In this document: positions 35,165 through 46,633 of the stretch, piece by piece
Layout: each line of letters starts with the position of its first letter
Position numbering within the stretch: the stretch's first letter is position 1
Origin: Prochilodus magdalenae
Taxonomy: Eukaryota > Chordata > Actinopteri > Characiformes > Prochilodontidae
Assembly: GCA_024036415.1 (NCBI GenBank)
Contig: JAMWET010003917.1
Coordinates: forward strand, 1 to 64,000
Direction of reading: 5' to 3'
Length of the DNA: 64,000 bases
Notes under the pieces: generated by a model
Seen by the model: only the letters and a program-made list of their open reading frames with translations
The model's database searches: none
What the model was told of the DNA's origin: nothing
Position numbers and translations under genes: made by a program

Positions 35165-36445
35165 GAAGTGGTTACTCTGTGGCAGTGTTTCAAAGAACTC
35201 TTATAGCACATTTATGTTAACTCTTACATAACATTGACATTGTATAGATGTATAACTAGTCCCACATAGTTCTTACATAAATGGTTTTAGTAACACCCTT
35301 GAAAGGCATACAATTTATTATATGGATGGTTTTGAATCCTCAAAACTCATTTTTTGGGAGCCATTCCCCTTTTAAGAAACCCTTTTAGGGGAAATACTCT
35401 TAAATGCATAGGCTCGTAAATAGTTTTTTGTTGCATGGTTCTACAAACAACCCAAAAAAGGCAGACAGATTATTATGTGAATGCTTTTTGATACTTTAAA
35501 CCTCATTTTGTGTCTGTGTGTGGAACCAATTGTAGTTACTCTGTTGCAGGAACAGCCTTGAAACAGGCAGATAAAGTGTTTTGTGGCTTGGTTTCAGTCC
35601 TTTAAACTCTTTAGGGGTTCTTAATACTCACATTCTTTAAAGAACTATCGAAGTAAAAGGTTAACGTTTTATTTTTTAACCAATAGTAGTTACTCTGTGG
35701 CAGTATTCCAAAACACCTATTAGTGTGTGTATTTTTAAGGGGGTATATTCTTAAATCTTAAAAGGTTCCTAAATAGTTCTTAGTTGCATGGATTTAGGAA
35801 CAACCTTAAAACAGGCAGACAGACAAATTATTATGCGAATGGTGTTTGATCTTTTAAACCCCTTTCAGAGTATTTTTATTTGCTGTGTGTGGAACCAGTT
35901 GTAGTTACTTTGTTGCAGGAGCAGCCTTGAAACAGGCAGATAAAATATTTAGTGGCTTGTTTTCAGTCCTTCAAACCCTTTAGTAGTTCTAAATACTCGC
36001 ATTCTTTAAAGAACTATAAAAGTGAAAGGTTCATCTTTGGTACCTTTCCAAAGTAACCCTTTAGCATGTTCATTTGTAAGAGGCATACCTTTAAATGTAT
36101 AGGCTCCCAAATAGTTTCATGGTTCAAGAAAACAAACTTCATAAGGCGGACAAATTAATGTGTAGATTATCAGATTTTTTTTAACCAGTGGTAGTTCTCT
36201 CTGAGGCAACATTCTAAAGAACCCTATAAGTGTGTGTATTTTAAGGAGTATATTTTTAAATGTATAGGTTCCTAAATAGGCCTTAGCTGCATGGTTCCAG
36301 AAACAACATTGATACAGACAGATTTTATTTTTTATTATATTTTCTAATCCTGTAAACTTGTTAGAGGTTCTTCATACTTACATTCTTTAAAGAACCATCA
36401 AGGTACTAAGGGTGGTTCTTCTGTGACATCATTCCAAATGACCCT
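35165..36445 (+). repeat. Second tandem array, about 2.5 diverged units of about 0.51 kb
   Basis: Unit starts near 35165, 35681 and 36186, each with GTAGTTACTCTGTGGCAG-type sequence. Then comes a run with TTAAATGTATAGGTTCCTAAATAG, ACAGGCAGA, GTGGAACCAATTGTAGTTAC and CATTCTTTAAAGAACTAT. The third unit is short. Units are clearly older than those of the 1.2 kb array. The AAAGAACC blocks resemble ends of a palindromic fish MITE. Confidence 0.75.
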
Positions 36446-37391
36446 TTTTGGCACCATGGTATGAATTCATCACCATTCATATCATAATCACTACACAGAC
36501 CCATCCCAGAATTCCTCTGTTTTTGAGTAGCACTCAGTGGGAGTTGATAGCTCTATAAATATTTAGATTCTTTTTCAAGACAGATCATCTCTCAGCCTGA
36601 AATAAAGAGAGAAAATATACAGAGACCTGCACTGTGCGTATGGGCTCCGCACCTCTGTTACCAGTCTGTTGTACTTATCTTGACGTTTTTGCAGCTGAAC
36701 CTGACCCTGGTCTTGAAAATCTATCTATAGATAAAGCAGCAGCTGACAATGATTGACAGTTGGGCGTCTCTGTGTCTGTTTGCTATAATAAAGCACCTAT
36801 AGCTCTCAATTGAAACAGACTCCTCTATAGACCCGCTGCCTGAGGTTTGCTCCGAAGACGTCAGGAAGACTGAATGAAGGTCAGGATTTAGTACAGTAGA
36901 CTGACAGCTGCTCTGGCTCTATCCCAGCCTGTGGCCCCTCTCTCTTTGTATTGCCCCATGGCCCCTGGCCCACCTTATCCCGGCGGTCTAATATTTACCC
37001 AGCTTTTGGAACAAAAACCCGCCATAGACAGCTCAAATAAAAGTCATTTTAGAGGCCTAGTAGCCCCATAAGCTGCAAAGCCATTTTTCCAACTGACACA
37101 CACAGACAGTTCTTGTATTACTACCTTTAGGGGGTGTGGGGTGGGGGTACGGGGGAGGTCCATGACCTGTGTATTATTGTACCTAAAAAGCACTGGGCCA
37201 CACCCATAACTTAATCTTAATCCTAATCTTCCGGTGTCTCAAAGAAACAGGTTAGTTACCTTTCCAAAAACTGAACTTCTTTAGTGTGTTGTTTTGGGCC
37301 ACAAGACAACATCTACATGGCGGGGTGTGGGTGGTGTCATTATGGAAATACCAGAAATTTATTTGGACGGGAAGAGCAGAAGTATGTTATA
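36446..37391. other. Gene-free, repeat-poor stretch
   Basis: No exon recognised. It contains TGATTGACAG at 36750-36759 (an exact PBX-MEIS/PREP composite motif) and a G-quadruplex motif at 37130-37158. Candidate regulatory DNA only. Confidence 0.35.
37130..37158 (+). other. G-quadruplex motif
   Basis: Four G-runs of 4-5 with 1-3 nt loops on the plus strand (GGGGGTGTGGGGTGGGGGTA, then a further GGGGG). This satisfies the strict G4 pattern. It is the only such motif I noticed in the window. Confidence 0.8.
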
Positions 37392-37670
37392 TGCACCATG
37401 TGGCCAAAAGTATGTGGACACCTGACCATCACAGTTCACAGTTCACACCTCTAAGAGTTTGTTGGACATTCCATTCCAAAACCTAGGATGTCATTACAGT
37501 TGAGCAGGCTGTTGCTCTAAAACGCTTGCATTAGCGCCTACAGTGGACTGAGGCACATCTAGCAGAGCAGACATTCCACATAAGTACAACCTATTCCACC
37601 ACTAATATATGTCTATGGAGAGTGCAAGTCTATGTCCTTGATATTATACACCTGTTAGCAATGGGTGTAG
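37392..37670 (+). mobile_element. Tc1-like terminal fragment (CCAAAAGT family)
   Basis: CATGTGGCCAAAAGTATGTG followed by GACACCTGACCATCACAG is the common teleost Tc1 inverted-repeat end, also seen at 54644 and, inverted, at 14232. The rest is decayed sequence without a readable frame. Confidence 0.7.
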
Positions 37671-39110
37671 CTAAAACATCTGACATGTAGCACATCTGTT
37701 TTGAGAGTCTTGGTACAGCAAGAAAACTGTTGCCAGAAGATAAACAGTACTTTCATCTTTGAGAGACAGGAGAAAATTAAGCTCCACATCTGTTTATAAG
37801 AGTGTATATTTTGTATTTCGCACTGTCGGGGCACCTGCCAGATGTTTCTGAAGTAAATTAAAACATGTAGCAAACTTTGTTTTAAGCAAAGGGCAAAAGT
37901 TTGTCCTTACGAAGAAAGTTATCTGAAACTTGTGTGAGTGAAACCAGCCCACAGTGTGGCTTTGCGTTAAGGTGACACTTGTAAATGTGGTGTTCTTTAC
38001 ATGAATGAGAGTGCGGTTAGTGTTGGCCTCACGGAATGCAGTGGTTGGTCCTGGCAGGCCTGGATACGGTTTCAGAAAGGTTTTGCTCCACCATATCAGG
38101 TTTTTTTTGTGTGTATGTGTGTGTGTGTTATATAGTGTATGAGTAAGATGGGTGAGGGAGTGCCACGGAGAGTGCGCGTCTGTGCGGGTGTGAAGATAAA
38201 TGGGGTTTGCATGGCCCGGAGTGAGGGGCTTTTAATAGGCGCCATGCACTGCGAGACGGAATGGACAGTTATGAATGAGATTGTGCGAGGCCCCATTAGA
38301 GCCCCATTATTAATTACCACGCTAAGAGATGAGTGAAGCAGACTCATTTATAGTCAAGATAGAAAAATAACCATGTTTAATCTTCTCCTTGAATGAATTT
38401 TGCATTTTTCAGTGTTATTTAGGCATCAGGTTTGACATTGGCAGAGTAGCTAAAAAGCTAACAAGCTAAAGTTGGTAGCTCAGTGAAAGAAATGTACACA
38501 ATTTCCCCTTAACCCAAATATAATGGATCTTCCAAGACATGTTTGGCGTCTGAAGTTTCCGTCTTTAGATTTGCACTATTGCTACTAAGCTAATGTAGTT
38601 AACAATCAATGGAACACATCACTCGTCGGCTTTTGGGGCCCCTGAGGACTTGTTTAAGGACCTTGAATCTACATGCTATAAACTGTGGCTTAAATGATTG
38701 TTTCAAGTTCTGTACTAGTTCATATGCCCATGCATGAAAAAAAAAAAAACCTCATGCGACTCTTACGCTAACTACCTGAAAATCTCACGCCTGTCAACCC
38801 ACCAAAGCTAGTAACCCTGTTAGCTAAGAAATGGGCATTAGTCTTGTAGCTCTGAAGCAAAACTGAAGAAATGAACTTTAGATTCCAGACAGGGATTGGC
38901 TGAGTAACTCTGTGACCCACAGTAAATTCAAACATCAACAAAAGTGTGGAGAAAGTTTAGACCTCATAATGACTGCTGCTTTTAGCTATATGTTCTTTTG
39001 TCCATAACATTGATGTACATAAGCTTTCACTCTATATGCTAACGTTTTGTCTTTGCAGAATTAGCTATTATTTATCTATTGTTTTATTTGCTGCTATTAG
39101 AAGTAGCGAA
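37671..39110. other. Gene-free stretch with a GC-richer island
   Basis: No gene seen. 38130-38345 is GC-richer and repeat-free and ends with AATTAC/TAATTA-type homeodomain cores. A short GT tract lies just left of it (38108-38130). Confidence 0.35.
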
Positions 39111-39200
39111 TCGAATCGAATCGAATCGAACTGAACTGAACTGAACTGAACTGAACTGAACTGAACTGAACTGAACTGAACTGAATTGAATTGAATTGAA
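39111..39200. repeat. Sectored pentanucleotide satellite
   Basis: Four TCGAA units (39111-39130), eleven CTGAA units (39131-39185) and three TTGAA units (39186-39200) without interruption. The 80-aa minus-strand frame here (VQFSSVQFSS) is produced by the repeat. Confidence 0.95.
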
Positions 39201-41189
39201 CAGGGGCAAACCTTTATGATACTCAGTAATGGTATCTGGCAAAATTTTTTAGATTGGATACCAAAAGACGATAAAAAGAATAATTTGATATAGTCTATCC
39301 TAACTATCACAGAAATGGTTAACTAAACCTTTGCAGAAAGTTGCAAGTTGAAAGTTGAAATTTATTTTGAATGTCTGAATGATCCCAACAGCTATGTTGC
39401 ACAACTGAGTGATGCTGTACGCTCTGTGTTTGTTTCACAGCTTGAGCATGGTGTTATTTTGATGGTTAAGCAAATTGCATCCAGACTAATGTAATATTAG
39501 TTGCTTAGTTGTTTAGGAGAAGGGGAAAAGGGTGTCGGATTGGTATCAGTATTGGCATGTACCCAGGTTTTTTCAAGCTTCACCACTGAACTATGTGGTA
39601 AAACTATGAGAAAACTATTCTTTCAAATAGGTGTAGGAAAATATTCAAGGCTTAGGATGACACACGACTACCTCAAAAGTGTTCTGCTTTATTTCATGGT
39701 TCTTTTCACTCCTGGTTTCCCAGCCAACAATAGCCATAAAAGTTATGCCACACAGTTAACAATGTTAAGCAGTGAATTCATTGAACTTCTCACTGAGGAA
39801 TGTAATGCTTCGGGACCTCATCAGTCTCTGATAAGGCAGTAATTCGATCCATATGCTCCCTCATTGTATGGCATAATCAATTACAAATAAAAGACTTCAA
39901 ATAAAGACGTTAAGCTGCTAAATCAGAGCTTAAATAAATATTTCCGCACTCTTTTATACTGATACAAACAACATTTACAGCATTAATTCTGGCGTCTCTC
40001 ACGCATACCAGGAGCTCTGGTTTCTCGTGCGTCTGGCTTTGCGAGCGTTCTTTGTGAATGAATCAGTGGGATAAATGATTGGTGCGCAATTGCACCACTC
40101 ACCACTCACTCTCTCCAGTTTCCTCTCTCAATTCATGAGGGTGAATTAATGTGTTGTTGCACTTAGGCATTAAAATATTGTGACAAATCGCACAGTCAGA
40201 TTATTCAACATCTGGATATGTGCTCAGCTGCCCGGTCTATGTGATTAGTATTAAATACAGTTCCAGTATGTATATGTATCATGACTAGAGTTTAAGCTTT
40301 TTGGCATCTGTGCATTGCTCTGCAAATAGAAACCACAGAGCATTTCATTTAGGAACCGACTGAATGAAAAACACAGAGTATGCTTATTAATCTACAAATC
40401 TCTTAAGAACGGTATATGGTATATGGCCAGACACAATAGTAATTCAGGTGTCTCGTTACATTGCAATCAACGCTTTGCCAAATCCCCATATATCACTTTT
40501 ACATATCCATTCGGAGGGCCAAATACATGATGGCAGATGCTAGCTTTGGCTCAGTTTTCTATAAGAAAGTGTCCCACTTTCTTATAGAAGTCAAGGGGGC
40601 CTGAGAACACAATGCAGGGAAGAGGTGTGTCCCTCAGGAAATGTTCAATCAAAGAAGTCACTGAGCACTTTGTGAAGTTCACGACTTCTGCTCTTTAATG
40701 GCTGATCTGGATGTCTGTATTGCCGTATGTAAGGTTTTGGGCCATTTGTCATGTAGCATGACTACTTCAATGTAGAACACATGCTAAGAAGTATCTGTTG
40801 TAGCCCTGTTCCAGACAGAATGTGAAAAACTGTTAGCTTCAGCAGGAGCGACAGAGGATCTACTTTATTTCTGCTGTTATTCTGTCGGATACAGAGGCTC
40901 AGGGTCTGCTTTTGGAGTGAAGGTACCATAGTACCACCTATTTACTCTGTTCATGTTGAATTACTGAATATCAGTGTAATAAAATATGAGAACTCCAAAA
41001 TGACATTTATCCCTTGTGATGTAAAAAGAAGGCATTTTGGTGGACGCTAGATAAAGCTAACTGCTCAAAGCCAACATCCAAAAAAAAAAAAAAACGCCCC
41101 CTTGTGTTGCCTCCACAGAAATACCCTAAAACACTGTGCTTCTGTATGTTCCATACTTCCTGATGATTCAAATCTCATGTTGCTCTAAC
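39201..41189. other. Gene-free stretch
   Basis: No coding signal and no clear transposon. The 113-aa frame at 39501-39842 matches no family I know. A run of 15 A lies at about 41080. Confidence 0.4.
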
Positions 41190-41665
41190 TGCCTGATCCA
41201 ACAGCCACAATTGCAGACGTTCAGCGAGCAGTGGTGCCCTCCATGGGCCACCATGTTAGTGCCAACACCATTGGCAGACGGCAGGACGATGAGGGACTAC
41301 AGGCACGCAGACCGTTACAGCAACTGCCCTTAACACCATGTCAACATTGTCAAAACCGTAGTGGTGTCGTGCCAGGCTGTCATGGAATGATTCAGAATGG
41401 CAGAAGGTCATCTTCAGTGACGAGTCCGCTTTTGTCTTGGTGGAGAGGAACACGGAATCTGTGTGTGAAGGGACAAGATGAATGGTTTGTTGACTTGCAT
41501 CACACATCCAGAAGTCCTGGTGCCAGCCCTACCGCCAAATTTTCAGTAAGAACATTCAAGATGCATGGGATTATCCCAGGACATCATTAGGTAACCTTTA
41601 ATCCTTTTTCCCAACAGCATTGCAATCTGACCCTTCCTTCTGGGTGCAACTATTTTTTGTGAGAC
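41190..41665 (+). mobile_element. Tc1-like transposon relic (VIFSDES family), copy D
   Basis: The plus strand at about 41408-41445 reads VIFSDESAFVLVE, the conserved block around the second Asp of the Tc1 DDE/D triad. Upstream lies ARRPLQQLPLTP, and the element ends with CCTTCCTTCTGGGTGCAACT. Frameshifted and truncated at the 5' side. Confidence 0.75.
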
Positions 41666-44219
41666 CATTTCTACTCGTCTATTCAACATAACTGTTCACA
41701 GGACAACTAGTGTTTTCAAATGGAGTGAAAGATGGATAAATTGTGGCACCCTCAGCCCTCTGAACCATTGGCTTATTCTTCAGTTTTTAATCTTGTACTT
41801 CACATTACAGTGTATACTGTAAAATAATTTATTTATTATTACTATTATTAAGTTATGACAGAGAAGGATTGAAATCAGGACCAGCTTACAGGCCTTTGGA
41901 GGTTAGCAAGGTTAAAACGTCTTCCCACGTCTTATTTCAAGAGTCAAAGTTGCCTGACTTTTACAGCATTATAAAGGCAGACTCTGTTTTTCAGTGGTTG
42001 GGGGCGCGGTGCTCCCATCTCCCTGCGCCCCACGTCAGGGGAAGTATGCATTGTGGGTTCAGTGAGAGACTGAAGGGAGGTCACGTTCCCTCAGTCAGTC
42101 AGAGCGAGCGTGGGGCTCCCTACTCTCTCACTCTGGCACTTTCTTGGCTCTCTTCGCCATCTACGGGCTTTGATCTCGCCCCCAGCCATCTTGGGGCTTT
42201 TTCCAGTATAGAGACGTGAGGGGCTATTCTAATCACATCTAATCTGGCCTATCTAACAGCCGGGATGGAGTGGGATATTTAGAGCATGAAAGTAAGTCAT
42301 GGATTAGCGCTCGGGGGTGTGAAGAGAAGGAAAGGAAACGAGCCAATCAAGCATTCTATCTTTTGGCAGGGTTTAATGAGGTATTGCTCACTTATTCGAA
42401 AATGATTAAGTGAGTTTGGGGGGGAGAGGGATGCCAGGTGTGTGTGTGTGCATGTATGTGTGCGTGTGTGCACATGCTTATGTGTTACATAGCCAAATAC
42501 ATTCATTGATACAGACACACAGACAGTATACAGACAGGAAATCCAAGAGGAAAGAGAGAAGGAGAGATACATAGGGGGATAAACATCTATATCTATATCT
42601 ATCTATATCTATAGCCACATACCACAGACATAGACTTCATTGATCTCGGAAGGGGAAATATGAGAGAAAGAAAAACAGACAGACCATCATACACAGCAGA
42701 GATCTGCACAAGGTTCATCTTGAGGCGCCACAGTCATGGCAGGTAAACAGCCAATAAAATGCTGCCTCACATGACAAAGGGATGGTGTGTGGGTGTGTGT
42801 GTGTCTGTCTGTTCTATTTTGAGTCTCTACGTCAGGAGATAATCTTTTCACTCATGACGTTTGTTAACCTTTATAAAAGAAAATCACTATAAATCATTCC
42901 AGTCATTTGGGGTGGGTACTCTACCTGAAGTGTACAAACTGGTCACAGTAGGAAACTCTCACTGCACCAGTTTTCCCACATTCTTTAAAAAAAAAGAGAG
43001 GAGCTGAAAACCTCACTGCAAAAGCTTCATTGCATCATAACACTGAAGGGATTTAGCTAGTCTGTGCAATGGTGAACAGTGAGGGGAACAAACACTCATA
43101 TACAAACAAGAGGACATGTTTTGCTGAGTTTCTTTGTGACAATAAATGAACATGTGTTCTACAGGCAACACCAATTAGCACATTTCAATGACTGTTTATT
43201 TGTTGACTCTAACCTACTGGGGATAACCTACTGGGGACATAAAGCACAGGTGTTTGTATGTATGTATTAAAATCCTAATTTTCACAGGGTTGAGCACACC
43301 AAGGTTATTAATACAATAATATTATCCAATAAATATATCTAATAAATATATTAGACATAGTTATGCAGTGAACCATATGAAGTATACCACATAGTGGAGA
43401 AGGAAGTTGTTTTAGTTCAAATGTTTTCATTATAATACCTGCTTTAAGCCATTTCTATTTCATCTTTGTTTAGAATAATTGAAGATTTAAAAAAAAAATA
43501 GAGAGCAGGGTTTTTTATCCATTAAGCAAAACCAATTGTTTTTGTGTAAATAAAAAAAAAAATCAAATGAGATACGTATGGTCTTATGGTCATCTTTTTT
43601 AATTTATAGTGCAGCTGTCTTCACATTTTACAGAGATAACAAAAACAACCACAGTCACTTTAATGCTTTTAAAAAAGAACATACGTAATAATCAAAATGA
43701 AACTAAGAAACAGGTAGAATGAAACCATGACATTTTGTCTCTATTTGTAACATAACATTGCATTACCTCACCCTGCAGCATTAAAAGCATTTTCTTTTCC
43801 TATGTGGCTCATTTGTATTACATTACCACCTTTATAATAATGAACCTGTTGGAATGAAGTCTGTAATGTTATGTTTTCCCTACAGTAGCTACCAGCAGTG
43901 TGTTTTAATATGCCAGTTTTAATTTAAACATGGAAAATTAAAGCTCATAAGCAGCTGAGAAACAGAGGGGTGCTGGGGGATTGCAGTACCACCTACCAGT
44001 GGGGAAAATGGATTAAATGTTTAAATATAAATGTATTACATGAAATAGTTATTGTTCACTTGGAACGCAACGTGAATACTAGAACAGTAACGGTGTTAAT
44101 TGCTCCAGCTGTGCCTGGATAGTCTGTCCAAACTTTCTAAGCCTGACATTCAGATGCAGAATGCTGACATATTATATGTATTGGATTTATTTTTTTTACA
44201 TTAGTCAAAAACTAAATGT
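41666..44219. other. Gene-free stretch with simple repeats
   Basis: No gene. A GC-richer, repeat-free island lies at 41990-42300. GT-rich (42438-42475, 42785-42810) and ATCT-type (42587-42612) simple repeats are present. Confidence 0.4.
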
Positions 44220-44480
44220 AACCTGGTTTCAGCTATAGCCCAACTGTGCCCCACAACTGCAGCCTAACTGGGGTCACTAACTGTACCCTAACTATAGCCC
44301 AAATGTGGCCTACCACACTACCTGACCTAACTTGGTCCCGCAACAAGGGCCCATGGGGGCCCTACAAAAGTATCCCAACAGCAGTATAACTACTATGGCC
44401 CAGCTACAGTCCATGCATGTAGATTAAGTAGGGCCCACAGCTGTTGTCTAACTGTAGTTTTAACTGGGTCCCATGGCTAT
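44220..44480 (+). repeat. Degenerate minisatellite
   Basis: Repeated short blocks of the type CTATAGCCCAACTGTG, CACAACTGCAGCCTAACTGG, CTATAGCCCAAATGTGGCC and GGGCCCACAGCTGTTGTCTA recur every 20-30 bp with heavy divergence. No coding content. Confidence 0.5.
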
Positions 44481-45734
44481 AACCAAACTGGATAAACACG
44501 TTGGATGGTAAGCTGTAGATGCAGTGCTACTGAACTGTGATATGGGAGGGGGGACCCCCATACAGTGTGTAATGCGTGTGTGTGTGTGTATGTGTGAATA
44601 GGAGAGTGTGTGTGGGCATGTGCTTCCCTGGTGTCATTTGTTTGACAAGCCTGAATAGTCTGAGGAATGCAGTGCATCCACGCACTCATTTCCATCATGC
44701 AGGAAATCTCTACGTCCTCAAGGTGCACCGTCAACACGAAGGGGTCTTAGTAAACACACACACTGTTTGCTGCTAGCAGTGCCAGTATTCATGAGCGCAT
44801 ATCATGTTTATGCGTCTGTCTTTTTCGTGACAGCGCCTCAAAGGCCCAAGACCTGGGGTTAAAACCCAACTCATGCTTATCCATCAGAAAGGGGCAAGAT
44901 TCAGACCCCCCATACATCACTGTCTTTCACAAACACACTCACACACTCTCTCACACGCACTGGTGTCACTCTATAGCTCCTTTCTCTCTCTATGAGGATT
45001 AAAGAAAGGCATTTCAACTGATTTGATTTAAAGGTGTACATTTGGAGGTCCTATGTGACACTGTACTTGAGGGGGTGGTGGGTGGTACTCTCAGTCATAT
45101 AACTGTGTTTCCAAAAAAAAAAAAAGAGGAGTTTGACGCAGTATGACAAAAAATTGTTAAATGCTGAAGTACACTGTTTGCATATATCGTAAAGGCACAG
45201 TCACAAAACAGCCAGCTTCATTTCAGTGGATAAAGAGGTGTTAAAAATGGTCATGTAAAACATTTAGAATATGGCTTATTAAAATATAACAAAACAATAA
45301 AATACATTTGGAATGTGTGTTTTAGTTGCTTTGTCGGATTACACACACACACACACACAAATACACAAACAGCACACATATAACTTAAAGCTGAAAAACT
45401 GGCACTTGCCTGTGCAGTGTTTAGGCTGAAGAGAAAAGATAAAAAATTGAAAAAGAAAAAACCCGCATGACTGACGTCTTTACATACTGTTTACATTCTG
45501 GATGACGACTGTTGGGAATACTTTTAAGCCTGAGGTAATTTCTATAATATCCGGTCATCTCTCCAGCAAGGCTGTAAAACAAATCCAGCTTTTTTTCCAG
45601 ATCTCTTTTTGATCTCTTTCTGAATTTAATTAGACCTTTATTTAACCAGAAATCCCTTGAGATTGAAGTCTCTTTCTAATGGAGACCTGGCCAAGACAGC
45701 CCATCATTTCCAGTTAGAGAAAAAACTTCCAAAA
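44481..45734. other. Gene-free stretch with CA/GT tracts
   Basis: GT-rich tract at about 44574-44612 and (AC)n at 45341-45359. Nothing else recognisable. Confidence 0.4.
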
Positions 45735-45880
45735 TGAAAATTTACAGGAGGATTAACAGCTTTCTCAACTTGCAGTGGAGGTTGATATAGCAAGATATTT
45801 CCCCAGCCAATTTTGGTCCAATTCTTTTGGTTTGTCCATCATGAATATTCAACAAATTTAAAAAAAGGGTACCTATAGCT
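45735..45880 (+). repeat. Interspersed repeat fragment (copy 2 of 2)
   Basis: Related to 1-150, sharing AACAGCTTTCT and TTTGTCCATCATGAATATT with similar spacing. No terminal repeats were found, so it may be part of a longer unrecognised element. Confidence 0.5.
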
Positions 45881-46594
45881 TTTTTTTAATTATTCATTTT
45901 TTAAAAGCCTGTCCTAAAGATAACCAAAAACATCCATTTAGTTGTGAGTGTCTAAAACTTCAACTGATAAAGTACTATCTATATATCTCTATACCTCTTT
46001 GTACATGCCTTACATCCTTACATTCCTCCCTTTATTTTCTTTTTGCTTTCACGTTCTGTACGTCAGCTGGCAGTTCAGCAGATCCTCCACAGTCCTTTGC
46101 AAGCCAGAAGTGGAAGGAACAGAACAACAGCAGGTGACGAAGACTCTCTGAGACTCTCAGTCTCCTCCGCCATCTGTGACCAACTTCAGAGCCCCTGCTG
46201 AACAAACAAGTGGCCAAGTGTCCATTTGCTCAGACAGGACTAACAACAAAGTAGAGCGAGAAAGTCAACATCAGCAGAAAAGAGTCTGATACTATGGAGC
46301 AGTTTATCAGTTAACATTCATTATTACAATACTGTAGCGCTAAGTCTAGGCTTTATCCATGCTTCTAGCTTTCAGTTTGAAGTGGTGGGGACAAAACAGT
46401 GCTGTATTTTTACATTAGCCTGTTAGTTCTCACTCAGAGCTCATTAAAAACAAGCTGAGACTGAGTCTGAAGCAGGCTGTAAAACGTCAATCAGCTCTGC
46501 ATTTATGATTGTCAGTAGGAAAATAGATGTTTTTGGGATTTGAATTTATGAATGGATACTGTTACAACTTCATATTTTTCCCATATTATAGTAT

Positions 46595-46633
<39 letters not shown>

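Noticed and set aside
40090..40110. TGGTGC-GCAATT-GCACCA hairpin
   Set aside because: A 6-bp stem is expected by chance many times in 64 kb; no supporting context.
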